The position numbers were made by a program, and so were the translations under genes. Positions 36,555 through 47,485 of a stretch of DNA of 64,000 bases are shown here, in pieces. Under the pieces are notes generated by a model. That model ran no database searches, was not told the origin of the DNA, and saw only the letters and a list, made by a program, of their open reading frames with translations. Source of the stretch: Neonectria sp. B-13 (lineage: Eukaryota; Ascomycota; Sordariomycetes; Hypocreales; Nectriaceae); contig NOKP01000001.1 in assembly GCA_002682825.1 (NCBI GenBank), positions 250,501 through 314,500 of the forward strand, written 5' to 3'. Within the stretch, counting starts at the first letter, position 1; the number at the start of each line of letters is the position of its first letter.

Positions 36555-37262
36555 ATTAGAAAGTAAGTTCTAGCTTCAAAGCTAGCCCCTCTAGAAAGAC
36601 CTATTCTATTGCAATCCACTAGGCTATTGCTCTATCAGGCCGGATTCCATCTTGTAGTAGGATACAACAACCAAAGACCGCCAACTGGACCAATTCCTTA
36701 GCCTTAGGGCATTAATCAGTTTTGACCTCTTTTATATCTTGTAGTTCAGACTTTTGAACTGCAATTTGCAGCTTAGAAATGAGGCTTGGATCCACTCGAA
36801 ATAGGCTATATAGGTCGTATAAGAGCCTATGGGTGTAGCTTGGCGAGGGCTCGCTGGGCTGTAGTACGATTCGGAAGGCAGTCATCTTGTGTGATTGGTC
36901 GTGTGGTCTTTGTGTTGTATGGAAGGTCGGATGGAATGCGAAGGGGTAACCTAGAAAGCACAGAGGCCGGGCTTTTATCCCAAGGGGTTTTAGCCTTTTC
37001 CAAGATCTAGCTTTTCCAAGGTCTAGCTTTTCCAAGATCCAGCTTTTCCAAGATCTGGCTTTTCTAAGATCTAGCTTTTCCAAGATCTAGCTTTTCCAGC
37101 TGATTGGGGCAGTAAAACTTACACCTTAACTTTACAGTAGAAACTTTTATCTCCTTGAGTCATTGTTGCCTTGGGCTTGGGTATTAAGCCTATTATACTG
37201 TTGTTTTTTCTGTTTTCTTTTATACTGTTTAACCTTTAGCCCCTTCTCTAGGTGTATGCTAC
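36555..37262 (-). repeat. Repeat R, copy C (inverted, little RIP)
   Basis: Reverse-complement relative of A and B, with ordinary base composition over most of its length. It holds six 16-bp units (CTTTTCCAAGATCTAG on the plus strand) at about 36995-37097. A 123-codon frame at 36712-37083 (minus) starts inside these units, giving an imperfect KLDL/KARSWK repeat. Its last 57 codons could start at their own ATG. A TAGCCTAGTGG sequence on the minus strand (36616-36626) resembles a polymerase III A box, but no B box is clear. Whether this is a SINE, another non-autonomous element or a gene fragment is open. Confidence 0.7.
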
Positions 37263-37518
37263 CAAGGACTATTATATCTAAATATTTAAATTTATTTTAT
37301 ATTAAGACTTTATTATACTTTAATTTAATTAAGAAAAAGAATAGAAAAACTTCTTTAATTAAATCTAAGAAAAAGCTATTAAGGTAAAAGCTATACTAAT
37401 CTTAAACATCTTTTCTAGAGATTTACCTTAAATAAAAATATACCCTACCTTTTCTAAAAATGTTCCCTAGTTTTCCCTGACCGTAACCTGGTTTTCTTAG
37501 TATAAGAGTCACTAGGCC

Positions 37519-40384
37519 CTAAGCTTCTTCTCCCTCTAGTAACCGACTCTCAAGCCACTTCTTATACGCTGCCTTTTGCGACGTTAATAACTTGTCCTCT
37601 TCCTCCGGGCTATACCCAACCAGCCGGGGAAATCGCCCTCTGGTGTACTTCTGGTAGATCTTCAGGCAGCAAGCAATGAAGAACTGCTTCTCCTTTATGG
37701 ACGGCATCTCCCAGTAATAGGCTTTTGCCAGTCTTACAGTAACGCCGAGACTGTCCAAGGCACCGGGCTGATTTTCAACGGCATTTAGATCTTCAAAGTT
37801 CCATGTCTTCCCGACGGAGAATGAGCCGGTGGCGTTCTCTCTCATTTTGTGCATCCGCACGCGCCCGGACTGGCGGACCGTTATGGTTAGCACCCGGTAC
37901 TTCTTGTCCGACTCGACTGTCTTGCCGGGCGGTGGCGCTCCTGGGGACCTGGCGTACTCAACCACGCGTGTATGGGTGATATAAGATTCTATCAGCTCCC
38001 CCTCCGGCGTTTTCTTGCTAAAGCAACTGAATATGATGCGCTTCTCTTCGCTCTCAAACCTCTCAGCCCGGCTCATCTGCGCAACTGGGGCAGTCCCCTT
38101 CTGGGTTTCGTGGGTTTCGTGGATTTCGTCTTCACCGACAGGCGGCTGTTCGATCTTATACGAGCCCTGTGATGGCTTGACCGCGATGGATCGGATGAGT
38201 CGTTGCAGTCGTCTGCCCTCATCGTGCTCTCCTGTCTGGTACCAGCCGGTGCCGTTCTTGATGCATATTTCAGAGAGCTTGGGGAAGACGAGGGTATGCA
38301 TTGTGGCCTTGTCGCCCATGTGGTCCAGATCGGCACCGAGAATGAGAAACAACGAGCGCTGGATGTTCAGCTCCCTGAGTGTTTCCTGCCAGTCTGGAGA
38401 GAAGCCATTCTGCCTCAGCCACTGCTGAACGGCATCCATGGTCCACTTAGATGCAGCTTCCTCAAACGCGTCGCCGTCACCATTCAAGCTCCCCTTATCA
38501 CTTGGTTCATCCGCAGAAGAGTCATTGACCTCGTCAGGCATACTGCTGCGGATCTCCAGGCCCTCAATGCCCAATGGGATAGAGACCAAAGAAAGAAGCC
38601 GAAGATGTCTCGCTATGTGACGGCAGAACCCCCTGGAATTATCCGTCAAGAAGGTGTCCTCCTTCCACTCCTGGCAGAAAGGACACGACGACGTATCCAG
38701 TGTCTGACTCTGCTGTTCGCATGCCTCTAAGAGAAGCGGGAGCTGGCTCTCCGTTACGTTACCCCGGTGGTCGGATTCGATGTGCGATGCAATGTCCTCC
38801 TCTGTGGCATACGAGGCCTCTGAGCCTGGACAGAGAGTGCAGCGCCAGTGTCTTTGGTGAAAGGTGGTTTCGTGCTCGAACCATTCATGCCGCGTTTCAA
38901 AGAGCTTCAAGGAGCAGTCTTTGAAGATGCAGACGTATGGCTGAAGATCAGCGAATACATGCTTCCTACTCGCTGTCAATATCACTGTATAAACATGCGA
39001 TACATTGAGATACTCACTTCCACTCGTATCTGTTCCCGACGTTCTGGATGGTCCTACAATAGGGACACTCGATCGGCTCTCCATAGTTCAGCTGCACGCC
39101 ATCCAAGATCATGTCAGATAAATCAGGGATATTGAGGCCGGTGCCCTCGCTATCCATGGTGCTCGTCATGAACGAGGTCGCTGACGTATAGACTGATGCC
39201 ACATCCGGCTCACTGCTCGGGCTGAACGGCACCGTATCATCCTCATTGTAGGAGGTTGCGATGGTTTCAGTGTCGACGTTTAGATTAGTGAATTCTTCCG
39301 GCGCTTTGGAGATCTTGGCGCGGTGCTGCTGTCTGTAGCGGATGAGCTCTCTTCTCCGGGAGATCGCGTCGCCCATGCGTTGTGCTAGCCAGGGCAGCTG
39401 TCGCGCCTTGGGGAACTTGTCCTCAACGTAGGTAACATCGGCAGAGCTATCTAGAGAATCCAGAGAGTCGACGATGGGAAGTCTGCCTTTGGGCCTGAGT
39501 CTTCGTATTAAGATAGACAGCGAGAAGAGATGGCTGATGGAGGAATGAAGGATATTGAGCAGTTGCTCTAACTCGGTTGTGCGCTCCGCAGCGGATTCAG
39601 GACTGTCTTCGGACGCGCCGGCATCCGCTGCAGCTGGAGCTGATCGGTTGGGACGTTTTCCCGTCATGATTTCACCGACTATAATGTCGCACAGCTTAGA
39701 GGAGGAATACAGTGGAAATATTCCCCGGACGCACACATACCTCGAATGCTGCTGTCCTTGAGCCGTTCCAACCCAGAAACCACGTTGGATCGCATGACAT
39801 GACCATCTCTGAGCCGGTAGTCAAGGGACCTGGGAGACTTCGGATCCTGAAAGGCGCCGAGGTTTGCTGCCCAGACCCTAAACCTGCCCTGCTCGTCTTC
39901 GAAGAGTTGGCACAGATCTGCCGGTGAAGTTTGGTCTGGTTCGTTCCCCTCCGACGTCTGGGCCATTTCCAATAGGGACTGTAGCTGTGAATTGCAGTCT
40001 AACGCTAAGGATTCGATGATTGCTTGAGTGTGACTGGGTTGAGGTGTGTGTCCCGGCGAGACTTGGGAGGATGCGGTCGAGCTGATGGACCGGCGCTGCT
40101 CGAGGTCGTTCAAGCGACGGCGGAGATTTGTCGCTGTGAGATGATCAGTATCAAGCGTCTCTCTAATGCAACTTAACAAGCATGGGAGATGTACAGTAGT
40201 TGCGCTGTGTTATCCGGTTCTGGATTCTCCGCCGTTCCGCTGCGTCAAAAACCATGGTGAGGTCATCTTCGACAGGGCCAACGCGCGATAAGGCCCTGCT
40301 CAGCCTGTTATTTGGCGACTCATTGCTTGGAGACGGAGACGGCGAAGGAGCCGAGGCCGCTTGATCATCCTCAGCGTCGTTCAT
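37519..40384 (-). CDS. bZIP-like / C2H2 / SAM / Sec3-PIP2-binding fusion protein
   Basis: Four exons: 40384-40195, 40133-39741, 39678-39018, 38965-37519. The introns (61, 62 and 52 nt) are GT-AG and all phases close, giving 896 residues. Domains in order: a basic region of the fungal bZIP type spanning the first splice (RRRIQNRITQRNY, about 51-63, then RRRLNDLEQRR) without a leucine zipper; a helical region typical of fungal C2H2 proteins; Cys/His clusters (CPYC near 400, YVCIFKDC near 425, CPFC near 509); a SAM domain (about 587-655, WTMDAVQQWLRQNGF); and a C-terminal segment (about 720-875) closely resembling the PIP2-binding PH-like domain of exocyst Sec3 (SCFSKK, ESYITH, SGRVRMHK, SFSVGKTW, YYW, KIYQKY). 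Inference: a regulator or scaffold that can bind phosphoinositide membranes. It is divergent from the DUF7580 gene. Confidence 0.85.
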
Positions 40385-40690
40385 CTTGCGAGATATGATA
40401 ACCAGAGCGTCGCCGTTATTGCCGCCTCATCCAGATCCTAGCGAGCATTTCGGCGATCTAGATCGTGGGCGGGGATAAGCAAAGCTGAAAGCTGAAAGCA
40501 GCATTAAACCTGTTTGGGGCATAGACTAACATTGTATCCCCATGGCAGCCTGCAGGAAAATCAAATGATGCATATTTCGGGACACAGCCTCGCGCTGACC
40601 TGAGAGAGCGAGTCTTTTCAGCTGCCGCTTCCCGTCCCCTCTCGTCCCGCTGGGCATCTCCGTCCAGCACAATAGACGCTCCTCTTCGCC
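40385..40690. promoter_or_regulatory. Shared divergent promoter, 306 bp
   Basis: It separates the start codons of the bZIP-like/SAM/Sec3 gene (minus) and the DUF7580 gene (plus). Both upstream regions must lie here or overlap the other gene's 5' UTR, so co-regulation is likely. No convincing TATA box or factor site was found by eye. A near-duplicate GCTGAAA pair occurs at about 40484-40500. Confidence 0.6.
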
Positions 40691-42698
40691 ATGTCTGGCT
40701 TCGAGGTTGCCGGGATTGTTCTGGGCGCATTCCCTATCCTGACGGAATCATGCAAGGACCTGCGCAGCGTCTTCAGGTCTCTCAAGTCGTGGTGGCGCTT
40801 CGAGAACGACTTTGACAATTTCGTGGCGGCGATCCAGCGGGAGCAGATTGCCTTTTCGCAGAACCTCGAGATCCTCATCGACCCGCTGGACCTCCCGGAT
40901 GCCGATAAGGAGACGCTTCAAAATGACTCGGGGTCGGATTTGTGGCATCAGCCGTGTGTCCGGATGCAGCTGCGACGACGCGTTCAGGGCAGATACCACG
41001 AGTGGTTTATGGAGCAGTTGGCCGATATCAATAGCGCCGTGGACAAGTTGCACAAGCTGCTTCCGATTGGAAAGGTATTTTCCCAGTTGAATGTTTGCGT
41101 GCTGTGCCTACTGACCGTGTTGCTGTTCTTAGGTGTATCTCATCGACTCAACGAGCTTAGAGGGGGAGATGTTCCGGTTGAAAACAAGCTTCTCCAGCCA
41201 GAAAGACGAGCTCTTAAAAATTATCAAGGATCGAAACGAGGATCTCTTCCAGTTTCTCAGCCGCGCCTCGCACGTCGCTCAAGCCACAAAGACCAAGCCA
41301 AGTGTCTCGGCGACATCCATCACCCCGTTCCTGACATTCCAGAGTCAAGCACGGCAAATTTACGAGTGTGTCCAACGTCACTGGACGTGCACTTGCGCCG
41401 GCGTCCATCCCTGCGGAGTTACCATTTCGCCCGATCTAGAAAAGAAGGAGACGCTCGAAATGAGGCTCCTGTTCTGCGAGGAGGCTAAGCTGACGAATCT
41501 CAAGGTCAGACTTGATGCTGCCCGGCCCAAGGTCCCTCAACCCCAGGTCCATGCGTCCAAGGACGAGGACTTGGCAGTACTGCGCAAGCAGATGGCACTC
41601 AAAGAGCAGATGAAGAAGAAGGTGGACAAGAGCCCCAGGGGCTTCTTGTACTCTCTGGGAGCTGCAGCCATGTCCTCAATCGAGGCCCGGGCGAGGCCGG
41701 AGTCGAAGAGCTGGGATTTGGAGAGGCCGCCAGCGCGTCTAAAGAAGCGTCTGTTCCCATCTCGCGACAAGAAACAGGATGTGGCGTCAGATTCGGCTTC
41801 AGGAGTATCCTTAGCTGCGAGCGGGACTAGTTCCACGATTGTGTAAGTGCCAAGTGCGTCCGTTCATTCAAATACATCCTTCATGCTGAATTTACTTCAC
41901 AGGGTGACTGAATCTACCCGACGTGTAAGATTCACCGAAGACGACAGTGCTGCTTCCTCGGAGCAAATACCAGAGCCTGCCACTCTCATGCAGGACCTCT
42001 GCTCGCTCATCAAAGCCCCCATTGACGACCCAGAGGTAAGATTCTGGAACTCTGGCCTTGAAAGCAGAGTCCTCTTGCTGTCGGACTCGACCGAGAGCAC
42101 GCAACCGCAGGAAGACCAGCTGAAGTCGCTGGAGGACTTTGTGCAAGCCACCTCAAGACGAGATAAACGGCTGGAACAAGCTGTACTAGTGCTTCACACG
42201 TTGCTCTGTCTAGGGCCTTTACCATGGGTTCCCTTGACGTGGAAGAAGTCGCAGGTGTTTCTCCACGCCCCGGACTGGGACACCAACGAGCCCAAGCCGT
42301 ACCTCTCACATGCCTCACTAAAGCTCGCTATCTTGGATAAGCCTGCGTTTCTCACCCCAGCCGAGAAAGCCAAGACCTGCATGTTTGCGATCGGCGTGCT
42401 CCTTCTCGAGCTATTGTTCCGAGAATCCCTAGAGCGGCAGCCATATCGAGCTGGGTTTCTAGGGCCTACAGGCCAGCCGAATGAGTTTACGGATCTGTGT
42501 ACGGCGATGCAGTGGCAGAAGAGGGTCGAGGAGGAGTGCGGATATGGCCTAGCGGATGCTATTCGTCGTTGCATCTTGTGCTCGTTCGATGCGGCTCCGG
42601 ATCTCTCGAATCCGCTGTTTGTGCAGGCGGTGTGGCAAGGGGTGGGTGAACCTGTGGAGGAGTTCTTGTCCGCGTGGAAGAGGGATCCGAGGAGATAA
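40691..42698 (+). CDS. DUF7580 protein with HeLo-like N-terminus
   Basis: Three exons: 40691-41074, 41133-41842, 41903-42698. Introns are 58 and 60 nt, GT-AG, all phases closing; 629 residues. The N-terminus (MSGFEVAGIVLGAFPIL) and the following helices are typical of fungal proteins annotated with DUF7580, whose first ~130 residues resemble HeLo-like signalling domains. A basic, low-complexity linker around residues 280-390 precedes the C-terminal DUF7580 region (about 400-625). That region reads like a degenerate kinase C-lobe (SLKLAI, then FAIGVLLLELLF, then an ADAIRRCI segment). No catalytic HRD or DFG motif is present, so it is probably a pseudokinase-like binding module. Members of this group are linked, mostly by domain context, to fungal non-self recognition and cell-death signalling. 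It shares a 306-bp promoter with the neighbouring minus-strand gene. Confidence 0.85.
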
Positions 42699-42993
42699 TC
42701 TTAGGAATAATAATGGTAGCAGATGGTAAAGTGGGAACAGGTCCGTTCGCCAAGAGAAACCGATATCGGAGACGTTGCAGCGACGAGGTGGAAGATCAGA
42801 TAAGATCTAGTATGACAGCTCATGATACGACGGTACCAATCGGCAATGAGTCCAGTTCCTGCATTAGTTCTCTACTTTCATCTGTCCCAAACGGCTGAAC
42901 CGAGTGAACGCCGGGTACATCAGCCGTGTTTGTCAAGGACTCTTATTTCTGAAACTCTAAGTTTCAATAGTACTCTTTCTAACTATATACCAC

Positions 42994-43869
42994 TTACCAC
43001 TCAAAGAAGCTCATTGGCCCAACAAAGTTTCTCACAAGCTCAACCCTCGTTCCTGGGTTATTTCCACCGCTACCAGCAGCAACCAAAAACGGCCAGAAGT
43101 GGTCAGCATGGCCCTCGACATGTGCAACATAGCTTGAGGGCACACTTCGCCAGTTCGTTAAAGCCTGGACTCTCTCATCCTCGCAAGCAATCGATGCTAC
43201 AGATACCAGATAGTCTTCAAAGTCGTCGGCTGCAGCAGGAATGGGCAGCCCCTCCGTCATACCCTTGAAGGCGGTCTCAAAGTCATGGTAGGACCCTCCG
43301 CTGCCCACAACAGCGTACCCGAGGTCTCTGAAGTGCTCCAGCGCCTGTCCAAGCTTCAGGTTTCTGTCCGTGGTCTCTTGCTCATTGCTACCCTTAAGAA
43401 GGGACAGCTGGACAATGGGAATGTCGGCCTGGGGCCGCATGGTCTTCAACGGGACGAAGACACCGTGATCCAGTCCCCGTTTCTCATCAAGGACCGGTTT
43501 GAACCCATGGCATCGGAGGTGCTGGGCCACGTCTGCCGCCAACTCTCGATTCCCCGCCACTGGGTACTTTTCCTCGAATACCCGCTGCGGGAGGACCAGG
43601 CCCTCTGGTGGGTTTTCATAGTCATAGTAAAGCCCAGGATCGGCGGAGGAGGTGAGGCGGGGCTGATCCGTCTCCCAGTGACCAGATATGACTAAGATGC
43701 CCTTAACGCCGTCGAGCTTGCTGCCAAGCTTGCTGACAGACTGCCGCCAGGACTCCCAGCCCTCCTCGTAGAGTGGGAAGGGGCCTGCTCCATGGCTGAC
43801 AAACATAGAGGGAGCACGGAATGGCTTAGAGGCGGCCATACTGTCGAAATGGACTTGGAGAAAAGACAC
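42994..43869 (-). CDS. DODA/LigB-type extradiol ring-cleavage dioxygenase
   Basis: A single exon of 291 residues from the first ATG; Met12 (43836) is an alternative start and may be the true one, since the conserved part begins there. Class III extradiol dioxygenases of the LigB superfamily, like 4,5-DOPA dioxygenase and YgiD, use a non-haem metal bound by conserved histidines to open catechol rings. Visible motifs: SHGAGP (His26), ISGHWE (His64), LDHGVFVPL (His135), GSGGSYHDF (His195) and VEGHADHFWP (His254/His257). Length is in the usual 260-300 range, and no signal peptide is seen. It is divergent from a Zn2Cys6 regulator and close to an FAD monooxygenase that could supply a hydroxylated aromatic substrate. 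The exact substrate is unknown. Confidence 0.92.
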   Translation of the reverse strand: MSFLQVHFDSMAASKPFRAPSMFVSHGAGPFPLYEEGWESWRQSVSKLGSKLDGVKGILVISGHWETDQPRLTSSADPGLYYDYENPPEGLVLPQRVFEEKYPVAGNRELAADVAQHLRCHGFKPVLDEKRGLDHGVFVPLKTMRPQADIPIVQLSLLKGSNEQETTDRNLKLGQALEHFRDLGYAVVGSGGSYHDFETAFKGMTEGLPIPAAADDFEDYLVSVASIACEDERVQALTNWRSVPSSYVAHVEGHADHFWPFLVAAGSGGNNPGTRVELVRNFVGPMSFFEW

Positions 43870-44590
43870 TAGAAGGGATCCTTTGCTTGTAGGAGTACTG
43901 TGATCAAATGTGATAAGATGTAGGGGGCTTCGATGTGGATTAACTCAACTCGATACACATCACCAAGGCGGCGGAAGTGTTGTTTTTTATACTTGATAGA
44001 GCGGCTAGGACCGCCCATGGACCTGATATCTGTGACCATACATCTTCTAATAAGCTACAGTTGCATCGCAACCATGACAATTGTCAGCGGACGCTAGTCC
44101 GGCGCTAGTCCGGCGCCAGTCGGCATGGGGATGCATCCATGGCCAGGCCCCTGTCATGCGGAAGCGTCGGACCATTGTACCATTGTCCAGAGACCTAAGT
44201 TCACAAGTCTTATTATCTCCTGATGTCCTTTCTGCATCATGTAATTAAACAAGAAACAGACCATCTGCTCATATGAGTGTGAGGCCTATATCTCGTGAAA
44301 TATTCGCAATTACTGAGTCAAGGACAGAGCGCGCTACCTACTGGTCCAGTCGCGCACAGAAACGATGGGATTCAACCTGGGCCGTAGGGTGCTCAGGGTT
44401 AACACTCGGAGCGCTAGCCGGGCATGGCTGGCTGCATTGCATAAGCGGCTAAAACTGAGTAGGAATAAAGACAAAGCCATGTCAAGTCCTCCCTCCTCTT
44501 CGCCTCCCGTTGCTTCGCTTTCTAATCCTTGAGGCGTCGTTTGCGTGCGGTCTGAAGTCGAGAACAGCCTAGTTTCCAAGTCCCTGCGGC
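43870..44590. promoter_or_regulatory. Divergent promoter with phased CGG triplets
   Basis: 721 bp lie between the dioxygenase (minus) and the Zn2Cys6 regulator (plus). At 44088-44123 four CGG triplets occur in the same orientation at 44088, 44100, 44111 and 44121, about one helical turn apart, inside a near-tandem CTAGTCCGGCG repeat. CGG is the half-site of Zn2Cys6 regulators, so this is a plausible operator for the adjacent regulator. That role is inferred. Confidence 0.5.
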
Positions 44591-46175
44591 ATGCCAGAGA
44601 GTAAAGAGGCCCCGAACGCGTGTTCGCCATGCTCGGCACGGAAGCGCCGATGCGATCGGGTCATGCCAATCTGTGGTTGGTGTGCGAGGTAAGGAATATA
44701 CCCCAGCTCAGGTTTCTTTCCATCGAAGGCGTGTATTGATGCCTCCAAGGCGGAATGACCCCTGTTACTATCTCGACCATAATAATAAGCAAGACTTGCC
44801 TGGATTTCTAGAGAAAGGGTTCCGGCTGCTCTTCCCACAAGGCCGCGCCGCTGGACCCGACTCGGGACGCAGCAAAGATCTCGACTCTTCACTGACTGCG
44901 CATCTCCTTGACACACTCCATCAATTGACACTGGATCTGGGAGACATCACCGAATGTTTCCTGTTGTTCGTGCAGCCTTGGATGCCCATAATCCACCCCG
45001 CAACTCTGCGGCAAAAAGTCTTGACGTTGCGGGAGGCTCCCTCAGCCGAGCTGGCGTGTTTTCTACTTCACATTTTGCTTGTCAACCCACCCTCCTCGCT
45101 TCCATCCTTGCGAGCGGCTCTACCCGTCTTGTACGAGGACTGCAAGTCTTTATTCTACCTCCTGCAGGCCCGCCGTCGAGACCGTCTACTCACTATCCAG
45201 TCGGGACTCTTGCTTGCTGTCTACGAGCAAGGCCATTGCAGCTCCTCTGATGCATATATCAGCCTGGCAAGTTGCGCCAGCCTGGCGCATGTCATGAGGC
45301 TTGGTCAGCCTTTTGACGGTACAGCCTCAGCCAACGATGAGAGCCGTGAAGACCGGAGACGGGTGTGGTGGGCGCTATATTTCCTCGACAGACTCAACTA
45401 TTACTCCGACAATAAAACAGCTCGCATCCCACTCCTTCGCAACGCACAGATGGGTGATTGTCTTCCAGGGAATGATGAGCTATGGGACTACAGCGACGGA
45501 TGGACAAGGTTAGCACCATCCACTCTCCCATCAATGCCTGGCAAGGGGTTAATGGCTATTATTAGCGCTTTCGGCGAATTGATCCAGGCCATAAACACTA
45601 TGGAATGTGTCCTGCAGCTGACGAGAAAACTTTCTGTCCGCCCTGAGACCCTTGTGGATCAAAAATCCTGGAAGCTTGATCTGCTCATCCAGCAAAAGAT
45701 CCATAACAGTTTGACCTATTCCAAGCCACTGCATCACCAGTATATGGTGGTCGCGTTAGACCTCATGTGAGTAAGCCTTTTTTTGTCTTTGTCTCATGCT
45801 CTTTGTGTCTACCTCGACAACTGACTCCCAGCTAGGGCACTAATTGAATTGCATGAAAAAAGGCTGGTGTGTTTCAGCCGCCAAAGCGATCCTTCCTCCA
45901 TCCGAGAGTCTTCCGCAGCCGCTCTCAAAATGGCTTTAAATATTTTCGGAGAACTCATGAAAGTGGACGATAACTCCAAGATTCTCGAAATTGACAGGAT
46001 GCCAGTGACAGCTGTTGTTCTGTTCGAGAAGATGGCATCTGTGGTTATCTTGCTGGAATCGCAGCACAGCCGCAACATTGAAGACGCAGTGCAAGCCTTG
46101 ACCAGGGCGATGGAGCGGGCAAGCAAGCGATGGGGAGTTATAGGTCAGAAACTCACCAACACCCCGTTACCATGA
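44591..46175 (+). CDS. Zn2Cys6 transcription factor
   Basis: Three exons: 44591-44688, 44750-45766, 45836-46175. Introns are 61 and 69 nt, GT-AG; 484 residues. The first exon encodes most of the zinc cluster and the second completes it: Cys11, Cys14, Cys21, Cys28, Cys31 and Cys38 in a CX2CX6CX6CX2CX6C spacing. The acceptor at 44749 was chosen over one at 44728, which is also in frame, because it places RRNDPC directly after the fifth cysteine as in other family members. A fungal regulator middle domain follows (FVQPWMPIIHPATLR near residue 100, later RRRVWWALYFLDR). Members bind CGG-containing sites and often control adjacent pathway genes. Its neighbours are the dioxygenase (divergent) and the FAD monooxygenase (downstream). 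Confidence 0.85.
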
Positions 46176-47485
46176 TCCACGAATATCAAATGCTCAACGG
46201 TGGCAGGTGAAACCGCATCAAATCTTCGTGCTGCCCGAGTTAGCTTATGAAAGGCTGCTTTTCCCCTAGAGTACACGGTACGGGCGCCAGTGTCAAAACC
46301 GTCGCCAACGACAGTTTTCCTTCATCGAATTGCTTGTAGCATATTGTATACAATATCCAAGTCGCACTGAGCAGAAATACAGCGATGAAAGTACGCGGAG
46401 CTGCCTCCCGCCACTGGCATCACCGCTGCTCAGAGGAGCGGTAGCGAAAGAAGGGCCAGCTCGAAGCTTATCCGACAACCTGAACCTGGAAATAATTGTG
46501 TCATGTTGATGCTTGTTGCAGGCGGAAAGTTGCGATAGCGTTCTCCCTTCTGCAACCGGAGGTCAATCAGCCCGCTGTACCAGTTGATCTCGTGGACACA
46601 CCTTGGCCAACTGGAAGGTGCATTCTGCCAGCGAGGTGCTGTTGGCCTAGTTTTGTGTATAGTCAATAAAACAGATGTGGCTCATGGAAACGTGGGATGT
46701 CACGAATGATTGAAAAATCTCCTTCCGGATCTCAAGTTAACGACTGTGGAAGAGTGTCTGGCGAAGTGCTGAGAAGATCGGCGGTAACATGCGGCTAGGC
46801 ACATCGACTTGGCCAGTATCTACTGGCGGTGGTGTCTTTGAACTGTTGAAGACCTATGCGTGTCTGTCTCGGTCTGCAGCTCTGTTAAGATGGCTGCGGG
46901 GGGGAGTGCCATGACGGTGAAAGACATTTGACGACCACCCACCGTAACAACCAACTTTGGCCGCTCAACAGCCACGTAACACGAACGCGTTGCAGTTAGT
47001 AACCCCAGACACTATGAAAAGTCCTGCTGCATTTTTCAAGCAGTATTCAGCGGGGTTGTCAGAAGCGTCTTTCCCTCCAATGTCACGTCACGGTTGTGCA
47101 TACTTTCTTCGTGATGGTGCATGCATACGGGTGGCTACGCAAAGTGGTGTCACCGAAAGAGTATCTTAACTCCGCGGTCGTAACTTATCGGTCCACGGTC
47201 GTATCGGTCCGCGGTCGTATCGGCTAATTATACACGATCCGTCCGATGCGCCCGCCCCGAGTCGTCTCCGCGGCGGTAAATCACGAGAGTGAGATGCGAG
47301 AAGGGCAAATGATGTCAGCTCTTTGGATAACCGGAGCAAGAAACCAAGCAACAAAGAATATTTAAAGGAAGGTTTAAGTACATTTTGTTCACACACAACT
47401 TGTGGTAACTTACCGTAGCACAAACGCCCTACTCATAAAACCCAGGCTTCTGCAACACTGCATTCTTTGGCATCTTTCTGATAGG
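46176..47485. other. Intergenic, includes monooxygenase promoter
   Basis: No supported gene; the small frames on both strands have no recognisable content. It holds the 16-bp tandem repeat at about 47175-47217, roughly 270-310 bp upstream of the monooxygenase start. Confidence 0.5.
47175..47217. repeat. 16-bp tandem CGGTC repeat upstream of the monooxygenase
   Basis: Two adjacent 16-bp units ATCGGTCC(A/G)CGGTCGT occupy 47187-47201 and 47203-47217, with a further CGGTCG at 47175 and a CGG at 47221. CGG triplets recur on both sides of each unit, as in Zn2Cys6 binding sites. It is a possible operator of the monooxygenase gene. Confidence 0.6.

Larger units (their letters stand above)
31670..37400. 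other. Second RIP-mutated AT-rich block
   Basis: Strongly TpA-rich with few CpG or CpA. It contains the direct repeat pair at 31.9/32.5 kb, a relic frame at 32.65-33.11 kb and the three-copy repeat at 34.69-37.26 kb. In 33.11-34.60 kb I see nothing but AT-rich degenerate sequence. 36.24-36.55 kb is less mutated and holds a second short match (about 36370-36435) to 34610-34690. Confidence 0.75.

Noticed and set aside
41892..42318. Minus-strand frames inside the DUF7580 gene
   Set aside because: Shadows of the plus-strand coding sequence, which has a clear family match and closing splice phases.
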